Below, piece after piece: positions 46,572-54,086 of a stretch of 64,000 bases of DNA; within the stretch, counting starts at the first letter, position 1, and each line of letters opens with the position of its first letter. Position numbers and translations under genes: made by a program. A model generated the notes under the pieces. That model worked only from the letters and a program-made list of their open reading frames with translations, ran no database searches and was not told where the DNA came from. The stretch lies in NCBI GenBank assembly GCA_014302835.1, contig CP060294.1, positions 558,001 to 622,000 of the forward strand, read 5' to 3'. This stretch comes from Pedobacter sp. PAMC26386. GTDB taxonomy: Bacteria; Bacteroidota; Bacteroidia; Sphingobacteriales; Sphingobacteriaceae.

Positions 46572-49088
46572 ATGAGTCTTACAAACATTAGTGAATCAGT
46601 AAAACTAGCGATCAGGGTTGCGCAATCCCTCGCTAAAGAATACCGTAATCCTGAATTTACTGCTGCTCACCTTTTAAAAGGTTTAATGCATAAGGAAGTT
46701 GGATTGAGAGGTTTTTTATCTTCTATAGGAAAAGATGAGGAATATATCAGTGAATGGGCTGAAGTAAGAATTGAAGAACTGGAGAAAACATCTTCTTCGG
46801 CTGAGGAAGTAAAAGGCAGTCCGGAAATTGCTAAGGTTTTTGAAGAAGCTGACCTGGTAAGAATTAAAGTTGGATTGGATCTAATTACACCTATTTGTGT
46901 ACTAACAGCTTTGTGTAAGCCTACAGTTGGGTTTAAACCAGATCAGCTGAAATCATTCCCGATTAAGGAGAAGGAATTACTGGATCTTTATTTGAAAGAT
47001 GAGGAATTACAGCAAGTTGTTGCACCTGCTTCGGGTTCTGGAAAAGCTGATAAAGGTGGGGTAGGAACTACTGCTTTACATAAATATTGCATTGACAGGA
47101 TTGCACTGGCCAGAGATGGTAAAACTGATCCTATCATTGGAAGAGACAAAGAGGCGAGGATGATTATGGAGATTCTTTGCCGCAGAACTAAACCGAATGT
47201 AATTATTACCGGAGATGCTGGAGTTGGTAAAACAGCTTTAGTGGATGGTTTTGCGCAGGATATAATTGCAGATAACGTTCCTGAATTGTTAAAAGGAGTT
47301 CAGCTTTTTGAGCTTGACCTTGGGTCGTTAATTGCGGGAGCTTCTTATAAAGGAGAGATTGAAGATCGTCTGAAGAATATTTTAAAGGAAATCAAACAAT
47401 TTGATAAGGCTGTATTATTCATTGATGAGATTCATACCTTATTAGATAATAAAGGACCGATTGGCGGTGGGGTTGGTAATTTATTGAAACCTGAACTGGC
47501 CAGAGGCGAAATCACAGTGATTGGTGCAACCACGATTGATGAATATCGTAAAATTATAGAACCAGAACAGGCTTTCAGCAGAAGATTTGAAGTCTTACAG
47601 GTCAACGAACCAAATGAGGCTTCGGCGATAAAAATGCTGGAAAAACTGACGGTAAAATATGAGGAACATCATCAGCTGAAAGTTCAGCCGGATGCGATTC
47701 CGGAGTGTGTGAGACTGGCTAAGCGGTATATGAAAGACCGCAGGCTTCCGGATTCTGCTTTTGATTTGCTGGACCGTTCTATGGCGGCAATGAAAATGAT
47801 GAATGATACCTCAGAAAAAGTACTGGAAGAATTAACACAGACACTGGCTGAATTAGAATTGTCCGATATTGATGAAGTAACGGAGCTAACGGATTATAAA
47901 TGGTTATATAACCAGTTACAGGACAAAGTAAGCCCTGTGTTGCTGGGGCAGCTGACGGATGAGACACAGGTAGAGGCTTTTGAAACTGCCGATGAATACC
48001 ATCAGTATATTACCAAAAATCTGGATGCGTTAAAGGTTTTGACCGAACGTAAATCGGATGAGGTTACTAAACAGGACATCGCTTCTATTGTTTCTTATAA
48101 AACGGGTATTCCTTTAGGGAAGATCCAGGCCCAGGAAAAAGAAAAGTTGCTCAATATGGAGCAGTTCCTGAAAAGAAGGGTAGTAGGACAGGATCAAGCA
48201 TTGAAAGCTGTTTCTGATGCAATCCTTGAATCCAGAAGTGGATTGAACAAAAAAGGACAGCCGATTGGTTCATTCTTTTTGTTAGGCCCAACCGGAACTG
48301 GAAAAACAGAACTGGCAAAATCTATTGCTGAATTTTTATTCAATGATGAAAAGGCAATGATCCGTTTTGATATGTCCGAGTTTAAGGAAGAACATTCTGC
48401 AGCTTTGCTGTATGGAGCACCTCCGGGATATGTGGGTTATGAAGAAGGTGGTATGCTGGTTAACAAAATCAGAGAACAGCCCTATTCTGTATTGTTATTT
48501 GATGAAATTGAAAAAGCACATCCATCTGTATTTGATACTTTTTTACAGATACTGGATGAAGGACATATGCATGACAGGTTAGGTAAAGAGGGAGACTTCT
48601 CTAATTCCCTGATTTTATTTACTTCTAATATTGGAAGTGAGTGGATTGCAGAGCAGGTGGGGCAGGGGATTATCCCAACTTCGCAGCAGCTGATGGAGAT
48701 TATGTCCCGTCAGTTCAGACCTGAGTTTTTAGCACGTTTATCTGAGATTGTACCATTTGCTCCGATTAATAAGAGTAATGTAGTCAGGATCTTTGAAATT
48801 CAGTTAAAAAGTCTGATCGATGCTTTACAAAAACAAGGCATAGCTTTTGAGATTGAAGAAGAGGCAACGAAAATGCTTGCTTTAAGTGGCTTTACACCAA
48901 AATATGGTGCGAGACAATTATCAGGTGTAATCCGGAATGAGCTGAGAAGACCAATCTCAAAATATATAATTTCAGGAGAGCTGAAAAAAGGCAATACAAT
49001 CGTAATTAAGAAGCACGAAACAGAAGAGCGGCTGGAATGGGAAATTATTGAGCAAAGTCCTGTTACTGAACTAGAAAACAATTTGTAG
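46572..49088 (+). CDS. tssH: T6SS ATPase TssH (ClpV)
   Basis: This 838-residue AAA+ disaggregase has a Clp N domain (about 1-145), AAA1 with Walker A GDAGVGKT (about 214-221) and LFIDEIHTL, a middle helical stretch (about 420-500), and AAA2 with Walker A GPTGTGKTEL (about 572) and LLFDEIEKAHPSVFD. The final C-terminal domain is present. It recycles the contracted TssBC sheath. It lies directly after tssR (11 bases) and 74 bases before tssB. Confidence 0.93.
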   Translation: MSLTNISESVKLAIRVAQSLAKEYRNPEFTAAHLLKGLMHKEVGLRGFLSSIGKDEEYISEWAEVRIEELEKTSSSAEEVKGSPEIAKVFEEADLVRIKVGLDLITPICVLTALCKPTVGFKPDQLKSFPIKEKELLDLYLKDEELQQVVAPASGSGKADKGGVGTTALHKYCIDRIALARDGKTDPIIGRDKEARMIMEILCRRTKPNVIITGDAGVGKTALVDGFAQDIIADNVPELLKGVQLFELDLGSLIAGASYKGEIEDRLKNILKEIKQFDKAVLFIDEIHTLLDNKGPIGGGVGNLLKPELARGEITVIGATTIDEYRKIIEPEQAFSRRFEVLQVNEPNEASAIKMLEKLTVKYEEHHQLKVQPDAIPECVRLAKRYMKDRRLPDSAFDLLDRSMAAMKMMNDTSEKVLEELTQTLAELELSDIDEVTELTDYKWLYNQLQDKVSPVLLGQLTDETQVEAFETADEYHQYITKNLDALKVLTERKSDEVTKQDIASIVSYKTGIPLGKIQAQEKEKLLNMEQFLKRRVVGQDQALKAVSDAILESRSGLNKKGQPIGSFFLLGPTGTGKTELAKSIAEFLFNDEKAMIRFDMSEFKEEHSAALLYGAPPGYVGYEEGGMLVNKIREQPYSVLLFDEIEKAHPSVFDTFLQILDEGHMHDRLGKEGDFSNSLILFTSNIGSEWIAEQVGQGIIPTSQQLMEIMSRQFRPEFLARLSEIVPFAPINKSNVVRIFEIQLKSLIDALQKQGIAFEIEEEATKMLALSGFTPKYGARQLSGVIRNELRRPISKYIISGELKKGNTIVIKKHETEERLEWEIIEQSPVTELENNL

Positions 49089-49162
49089 GTAAATACTGTT
49101 TTTTAGAATTAAATTCAATATTTTTATTATTAATAGATCTTAAACCCTTAAATATCAATACT

Positions 49163-49609
49163 ATGTTTAACTATGAAATTGGCGGAAATGAAAGAAAGAT
49201 AGATACTTCAGAATCATTCGCAGATATTGCCCATAATAAAACACTTTTTATACAAAAATTAACAGATAACGAACCAATCAAGCCTGAAAAAGTAGAGGGT
49301 TTAAAAACTGTTCAGGAGGTTTTTAATCATTATAAACCGAAAGTAAATGTAGGTTTTGAAAGACAGGATGGTCTGCCGGTATCAGAAACTCTTCATTTCA
49401 ACAATCTTGGTGATTTTTCTGTGAAAAGCATCATCAATCAAAGCACTCACCTGAATAATATCAATATTGAGCGCGAAATGTCTTTGAATGTTATCAAACA
49501 GCTTAAATCAAATAAAACGTTAAAGTCTACTCTTGATGATGCAGAAACAAAACATGCATTTATCAGTGCTTTGAAAAATTTCGTAGCGGAGTTAGAAGAG
49601 AATAAATAG
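49163..49609 (+). CDS. tssB: T6SS contractile sheath small subunit TssB
   Basis: The 148-residue protein contains the TssB/VipA features VNVGFERQDGLPVSETLHF and LGDFSVKSI. TssB forms the sheath with TssC and contracts to drive the Hcp tube outwards; ClpV later takes it apart. The gene is 74 bases after tssH and 35 bases before tssC. Confidence 0.9.
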   Translation: MFNYEIGGNERKIDTSESFADIAHNKTLFIQKLTDNEPIKPEKVEGLKTVQEVFNHYKPKVNVGFERQDGLPVSETLHFNNLGDFSVKSIINQSTHLNNINIEREMSLNVIKQLKSNKTLKSTLDDAETKHAFISALKNFVAELEENK

Positions 49610-49644
49610 ATCAGGTATTACATAGGTAGATAATAAAATATATT

Positions 49645-51036
49645 ATGGCGACTCCAGAAGAACAAAAGATAGCACAAGATAACTCCCAGGCAGCAGGATT
49701 TAAACCCGCAGAAAAAGAAGAGAAGGTAAAACTTTCACTCCAGGAGAGTTTAGATAAACTGGCAAGAGTTGGTGGTTTCGATTTATTGGAAGCAACTGTA
49801 GATGGGCTGCAAAATTTAAATCCTGAAAGAAAAGCCAGGAAACAGATTTTCCTGACCGGAGATGAAAAGAAAAAAGAAAGAGAAGAGTTGAAAAAGAAAA
49901 TCCAATTGTGGATTGATGTATTGGAAGATTCGGATTCTGTAGCGTCAATGACGACAAAGAGTACGGAGAAATTACTGGCTGCAGAAGAGAACTTAAATAA
50001 AAATATTGCTTCGGCACTGGAAAGCACAAGAGAGCTGGAGCAGGCTTATCGTTCCGTTAATTTGTTCTATCAGAATACTGAAGCAGACAAATTGAAAAAT
50101 GTGGTCTTGCTTAATGCTTCTATGGATCAGATTAAAGATCTGGATAATCCTAGATTTGTGGATTTTGTAAGTGATGAGCTGAAACAAAAATATGACCGTC
50201 TTGATTTACGTGAAAACTATTCATTGATGGTTATCCCAGGTTATATGGGCTCTAATAAAGTGGTAGAGAAGTGGGGTAAGGTAGCTTATGAAAATAAAGC
50301 GATGCTGGTTACTGATTTTGCCGATTTAGATCAGCCTGATGATGTAATTGACTTATTTACTGCAGCTAATTTAACTGGTGCTGATGCATTCAGATCAAAT
50401 GTGATCATGACTTGTAACTGGTTAGTAGGCCGAGGTAAAGTGAGTGAAGTGGGGGAGGAAGATGATTTGACTATCCCAGGATCCGCCGCATTAGCTGGAA
50501 AAATGTACTATACTTTGATGTCGCAGGTAACTGCTGGTAAAAAACATGGTGCAATTAATGACGTGGACGGTGTTAAGTTTGATCTTAAGAAAAGTGAAAT
50601 TTCACACCTTGAGCGAATTGGTTTAGTACCAATGGTAAATGAGTATGGAAAAGTAATGGCTTTCTCTGCTAAAACATTGTTTAATGGTGATAACATTGGC
50701 TTACAGACTTATTCTGTAGTACGTGTGTTTGATTATGTGACCAAAGTACTTTTCGATTTCTTAAACAGAAGAGCTTTTGAAAACTGGACTTCTAAAACAG
50801 AACAGGATTTACGTGGACAGATCGTTAAATTCCTGGACGGAATTCAAGGACCTGAACGTTTAATTGAGCGTTTCAAAATCATGCGTTTTGAGCGTGATGA
50901 GTTACAAAAAGATAAAATTCACCTGGATATTCACATTACTCCTTATTTTCCTGCAAAAAGTTTTGTTGTAAAACTTGACGGACAAAAAGGAGAGGATGAA
51001 GAAACAACGTGGAGTTCAGAGTATGCACAACAATAG
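49645..51036 (+). CDS. tssC: T6SS contractile sheath large subunit TssC
   Basis: The 463-residue protein is of the TssC/EvpB family: a helical N-terminal part (about 1-150), a core beta/alpha sheath domain (SLMVIPGYMGSNKVVEK, VIMTCNWLVGRGKVSEVG) and the C-terminal part GLVPMVNEYGKVMAFSAKTLF. It pairs with TssB to make the sheath handshakes. A strong terminator follows at 51076-51118. Confidence 0.92.
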   Translation: MATPEEQKIAQDNSQAAGFKPAEKEEKVKLSLQESLDKLARVGGFDLLEATVDGLQNLNPERKARKQIFLTGDEKKKEREELKKKIQLWIDVLEDSDSVASMTTKSTEKLLAAEENLNKNIASALESTRELEQAYRSVNLFYQNTEADKLKNVVLLNASMDQIKDLDNPRFVDFVSDELKQKYDRLDLRENYSLMVIPGYMGSNKVVEKWGKVAYENKAMLVTDFADLDQPDDVIDLFTAANLTGADAFRSNVIMTCNWLVGRGKVSEVGEEDDLTIPGSAALAGKMYYTLMSQVTAGKKHGAINDVDGVKFDLKKSEISHLERIGLVPMVNEYGKVMAFSAKTLFNGDNIGLQTYSVVRVFDYVTKVLFDFLNRRAFENWTSKTEQDLRGQIVKFLDGIQGPERLIERFKIMRFERDELQKDKIHLDIHITPYFPAKSFVVKLDGQKGEDEETTWSSEYAQQ

Positions 51037-51075
51037 ACAAGCTATTCGTTGTTGACTAATTTTCCGTTAGTAAAG

Positions 51076-51118
51076 ATATCCGGGCAGATTTGAGAAATCT
51101 GGACCGGATATTTTTTTT
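51076..51118 (+). terminator. Rho-independent terminator after tssC
   Basis: Nested stems, ATATCCGG/CCGGATAT and CAGATTT/AAATCTG separated by a bulge, are followed by nine T residues (51110-51118). It closes the structural operon that runs from the tssO-like genes or tssH to tssC. Confidence 0.9.
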
Positions 51119-51196
51119 AATATCATTTCACATTTCCTGCCTTAACAATTTCTTCATATTTTAGCATCTGAATCTTTACATAGGCCCCTCAAATAA

Positions 51197-51766
51197 ATGA
51201 AACAACTATTGATCATAAATGGTGATCCTGAAAAAACTGCTGCTACAAGTTATTTGATACAAGCATATGTTAAGGGGGCTAAAGAAGCCGGAGCACATAT
51301 TAAAGAAATCGCTATTGTTGATTTAATCTTTAATTCGAACAAGCAATTCAATAACAGGGTGACTGAACTGGAGCCTGATTTGAAACGTGCACTTGATTTG
51401 ATTATGTGGGCAAACCATGTGGTGTTATTTTGTCCTGTTTATTTATCCTCTATTCCGACCAGGATCACAGGATTCTTTGACAGGCTGTTTATGCCTGATC
51501 AGGTTTTTCAATCTACACAGCAAAAAGTCAGTAATAATTTTAGTGGTAAATCGGCAAGAATAGTTTCTATTCTGGACCAGGAAACATTTGAGTTCTGGAA
51601 ACAAGACAAAAAAATCACCTACTTGTCTATTAAAAGAAACGTTTTCGAAAATTGCCGCTTTCATCCTGTCTTAACGAATACCATTGGCCAGTTATATTCT
51701 CTGGAAAATGAATATAGTAAGAAGTGGCTGAGGAAGCTCGAAGCCTTTGGATCGAAGATAATCTAG
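51197..51766 (+). CDS. Flavodoxin-fold NAD(P)H oxidoreductase-like protein
   Basis: This 189-residue protein begins like flavodoxin-fold quinone/NADPH reductases: MKQLLIINGDPEKTAATSYLIQAYVKGA (stated in part), LFCPVYLSSIPTRITGFFDRLF and IVSILDQE. It most likely binds FMN or FAD and uses NAD(P)H. It lies between tssC and the Hcp genes with its own upstream gap of 78 bases beyond the terminator; no direct role in secretion is established. Confidence 0.8.
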   Translation: MKQLLIINGDPEKTAATSYLIQAYVKGAKEAGAHIKEIAIVDLIFNSNKQFNNRVTELEPDLKRALDLIMWANHVVLFCPVYLSSIPTRITGFFDRLFMPDQVFQSTQQKVSNNFSGKSARIVSILDQETFEFWKQDKKITYLSIKRNVFENCRFHPVLTNTIGQLYSLENEYSKKWLRKLEAFGSKII

Positions 51767-51831
51767 GTCTGATACTTTTTATTTTGGTTATTTGAAAAAT
51801 ATCTTTTATCTTGTTGATTATAAGGGAATAG

Positions 51832-51847
51832 TGGCAACGTATTTGCA
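51832..51847 (+). promoter_or_regulatory. Sigma-54-type promoter in front of the first Hcp pair
   Basis: TGGCA-AC-GTAT-TTGCA (51832-51847) has GG and GC dinucleotides twelve bases apart, the -24/-12 arrangement TGGCACnnnnnTTGCA with one mismatch. The predicted start is near 51858, about 33 bases before the hcp ATG at 51891. A related element stands before the second pair (52877-52892). Confidence 0.65.
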
Positions 51848-51890
51848 CTTATCCTGATAATTATAAATAATAACCCTAAAACAAAAAGTT

Positions 51891-52286
51891 ATGGCTTTCA
51901 AAGCAAGATTAACCTTTTCGGGCAAGGAGTACGATGTACTTCAGTGTGCCTATTCTCTAAATCGTGATGTGGATGCAAAAGGAAGACCCTCTTCCGGAGT
52001 GTATGGTGGAACAATCGATATTGAACTCGAATCTACCGAAGATACCTCAATTGTTGAAGCGATGGTAAACAATCAGTACAAACCGTTAACTGGTACTCTT
52101 CTGATCAAGAAATCTGAAGAAGATGCCAAGATGAAGGAAGTTCATTTTGAAGATGGATACATTGTTAGGTATTCAGAAGGAATCAATATCACTGGAGCCA
52201 ATCCGATGACATTAAAATTCCAGATCTCTGCCCGTAAATTGAAACTGGGTAACGCAGAACACACTAATGACTGGCCTAAGGCTTAA
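51891..52286 (+). CDS. tssD: Hcp-like tube protein TssD (copy A)
   Basis: This 131-residue protein is the Hcp tube subunit of the Bacteroidetes T6SS: MAFKARLTFSGKEYDVLQCA, the NRDVDAKGRPSSGVYGGTI core and the ISARKLKLGNAEHTNDWPKA end. Hexameric Hcp rings stack into the tube inside the TssBC sheath. It is 44-plus residues similar across all four copies and closest to copy A' at 52940 (nine differences). It carries a sigma-54-like promoter 59 bases upstream and is followed by copy B after 36 bases. Confidence 0.93.
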   Translation: MAFKARLTFSGKEYDVLQCAYSLNRDVDAKGRPSSGVYGGTIDIELESTEDTSIVEAMVNNQYKPLTGTLLIKKSEEDAKMKEVHFEDGYIVRYSEGINITGANPMTLKFQISARKLKLGNAEHTNDWPKA

Positions 52287-52322
52287 TTGTAATTGACTGT
52301 TTAACCAATTTTAAAAATTATC

Positions 52323-52718
52323 ATGGCGTTTAAAACCAGACTGAACTTAGGTTCAAAAGAGTATGATGTGTTGCAGTGCAGCTATTCACTTAACAGAGAC
52401 GTAGATGCAAAAGGTCGTCCGTCGTCAGGAGTTTACGGTGGAACAATTCATCTTGAAGTTGAATCTACTGAAGATACTTCAGTGATTGAATCCATGGTAA
52501 ACAACCAGTACAAGCCGCTTTCAGGAACTATCGTGTTCAAAAAAGGGGAAGAAGATGCAAAGATGAAAGAACTGTCATTCGAAGATGGTTATATCATTCA
52601 GTACAACGAGGGAATTGCCGTTAACGACAATACACCAATGACTTTAGGTTTCGTAATTTCAGCACGTAAGTTGAAAATCGGTAATGCCGAGCATACGAAT
52701 GACTGGCCTAAAGCTTAA
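52323..52718 (+). CDS. tssD: Hcp-like tube protein TssD (copy B)
   Basis: This 131-residue Hcp paralogue differs from copy A mainly in the N-terminal strand (TRLNLGSKEYDVLQCSYS) and in the middle (FKKGEEDAKMKELSFEDGYIIQYNEGIAVNDN, in part). It is closest to copy B' at 53443 (ten differences in 131). With only 36 bases after copy A it is probably in the same transcript. A perfect-stem terminator follows at 52741-52776. Confidence 0.93.
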   Translation: MAFKTRLNLGSKEYDVLQCSYSLNRDVDAKGRPSSGVYGGTIHLEVESTEDTSVIESMVNNQYKPLSGTIVFKKGEEDAKMKELSFEDGYIIQYNEGIAVNDNTPMTLGFVISARKLKIGNAEHTNDWPKA

Positions 52719-52740
52719 TCAGGTTTTTTAGCATAAAATT

Positions 52741-52776
52741 ATTCTGCTGGCAGCTTATGCAGCCAGCAGAATTTTT
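52741..52776 (+). terminator. Rho-independent terminator after the first Hcp pair
   Basis: An 11-bp perfect stem (ATTCTGCTGGC / GCCAGCAGAAT, 10-base loop) is followed by six T residues, 22 bases after the copy B stop. It closes the first Hcp pair as a separate transcription unit, before the second promoter. Confidence 0.88.
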
Positions 52777-52828
52777 TGTCCCAATCTCTGAACAAAAACT
52801 AAACTAATTTGTAGTTAAATATATGTAC

Positions 52829-52845
52829 AGCCCTAAAATAGGGCT
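52829..52845. promoter_or_regulatory. Inverted repeat between the Hcp pairs
   Basis: AGCCCTA-AAA-TAGGGCT is a 7-bp perfect inverted repeat about 32 bases upstream of the second sigma-54-like element. It could be a binding site for an enhancer-binding activator or simply a hairpin. No copy of it is seen before the first Hcp pair, so its role is uncertain. Confidence 0.35.
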
Positions 52846-52876
52846 TGACTCTGTATTAAGGCATTATTGACGATAG

Positions 52877-52892
52877 TGGCAAACTTTTTGTT
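52877..52892 (+). promoter_or_regulatory. Sigma-54-like promoter in front of the second Hcp pair
   Basis: TGGCA-AACTTTT-TGT (52877-52892) keeps TGGCA and the correct spacing to a TTGT, where sigma-54 sites prefer TTGC. ATAGTGGCAA is shared with the first Hcp pair promoter. It lies 63 bases before the ATG of copy A', similar to the 59 bases before copy A. Confidence 0.5.
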
Positions 52893-52939
52893 ATTGTCTG
52901 TATAGTAAATGATAAAAATTTCACCCAATAATTAAAGTT

Positions 52940-53335
52940 ATGGCTTTCAAAGCAAGATTAACCTTTTCTGGCAAGGAGTACGATGTACTTCATTGTGCTT
53001 ATTCCCTAAACCGCGATGTTGATGCAAAAGGAAGACCTTCTTCCGGAGTGTATGGCGGTACAATCGACGTAGAAATCGAATCAACTGAAGACACTTCTAT
53101 TGTAGAAGCGATGGTAAACAATCAATATAAACCTCTTACAGGTGTATTGCTCATCAAAAAAACAGATGAAGATGCAAAAATGAAAGAAGTTCATTTTGAA
53201 GATGGATATATCGTTAAGTATTCAGAAGGAATCAGAATCACTGGAGATAACCCAATGACTTTAAAATTCCAGATTTCGGCCCGTAAACTAAAGCTCGGCA
53301 ACGCGGAGCATACTAATGACTGGCCAAAAGCGTAA
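52940..53335 (+). CDS. tssD: Hcp-like tube protein TssD (copy A')
   Basis: This 131-residue Hcp paralogue differs from copy A at nine positions, for example Q18H, I43V, L45I and T68V. It shares V43-E-I45 and V68 with copy B' beside it rather than with its own closer relative, copy A. It has its own sigma-54-like promoter and is followed by copy B' after 107 bases. Confidence 0.93.
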   Translation: MAFKARLTFSGKEYDVLHCAYSLNRDVDAKGRPSSGVYGGTIDVEIESTEDTSIVEAMVNNQYKPLTGVLLIKKTDEDAKMKEVHFEDGYIVKYSEGIRITGDNPMTLKFQISARKLKLGNAEHTNDWPKA

Positions 53336-53442
53336 ATTTAACCATTAAAATTCTACTATCTTTTGTGTACGAATTCATATATATCACGATATTTAGTCTT
53401 AATGCGTTAATCAATTAACAAATTTTATAATAAAATATTCCC

Positions 53443-53838
53443 ATGGCTTTTAAAACCAGATTAACTCTAGGATCAAAAGAGTTCGATGTACTGCAATGCA
53501 GTTTTTCATTAAATAGAGATGTAGACGCTAAAGGTCGTCCATCATCAGGTGTATATGGCGGAACAATCCACGTTGAGATTGAATCAACTGAAGATACTTC
53601 TGTTATTGAATCAATGGTTAACAATCAATACAAACCTTTGTCGGGAGTGATTGTTTTCAAAAAAGGAGAAGAAGATGCAAAGATGAAGGAATTGTCATTT
53701 GAAGATGGTTACATCATTCAATACAATGAAGGTATTGCTGTTAATGACAAAACTCCAATGACTTTAAGCTTTGTATTATCTGCACGCAAGTTGAAACTTG
53801 GAAATGCAGAACATACTAACGACTGGCCAAAAGCCTAG
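53443..53838 (+). CDS. tssD: Hcp-like tube protein TssD (copy B')
   Basis: This 131-residue Hcp paralogue differs from copy B at ten positions, for example N8T, Y14F, Y21F, L43V, V45I, T68V, N102K and G108S. The gap before it (107 bases) shows no clear promoter, so it is probably transcribed with copy A'. A perfect 14-bp hairpin follows at 53847-53881. Confidence 0.93.
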   Translation: MAFKTRLTLGSKEFDVLQCSFSLNRDVDAKGRPSSGVYGGTIHVEIESTEDTSVIESMVNNQYKPLSGVIVFKKGEEDAKMKELSFEDGYIIQYNEGIAVNDKTPMTLSFVLSARKLKLGNAEHTNDWPKA

Positions 53839-53846
53839 TTCATTAA

Positions 53847-53881
53847 TTAAGGCCAGCCTATGTGAAATAGGCTGGCCTTAA
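53847..53881 (+). terminator. Hairpin terminator after the second Hcp pair
   Basis: A perfect 14-bp stem (TTAAGGCCAGCCTA / TAGGCTGGCCTTAA, 7-base loop) begins 9 bases after the copy B' stop and is followed by TTATTAAAT, a weak T-tract. It separates the Hcp genes from the vgrG cargo genes. Confidence 0.75.
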
Positions 53882-53906
53882 TTATTAAATCTTATTAACG
53901 CTGTTT

Positions 53907-54068
53907 ATGTATATTGAACCGATACATTATCTGTTAGGCTTCTGCCTTTTTTTTGCTGGATTTTTATACCAGCATGAATTCTTCTATAGGATAGCGACCC
54001 CACAAAATTTTTCTGAAAAAGATCTTTATTTCCTGGAATCAGGGATTAAAAATATAATCAATCTATAA
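53907..54068 (+). CDS. 53-residue small membrane ORF between the Hcp genes and vgrG
   Basis: The ORF begins MYIEPIHYLLGFCLFFAGFL, a single hydrophobic helix (about 7-20), and continues with a polar, aromatic tail ending SGIKNIINL. The reading frame is open throughout and ends 18 bases before vgrG. I do not recognise a family. Placement between terminator and vgrG, in the vgrG direction, suggests it is the first gene of the spike operon, but translation is not proved. Confidence 0.45.
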   Translation: MYIEPIHYLLGFCLFFAGFLYQHEFFYRIATPQNFSEKDLYFLESGIKNIINL

Positions 54069-54086
54069 ACCGAAGAATTCCAACCG

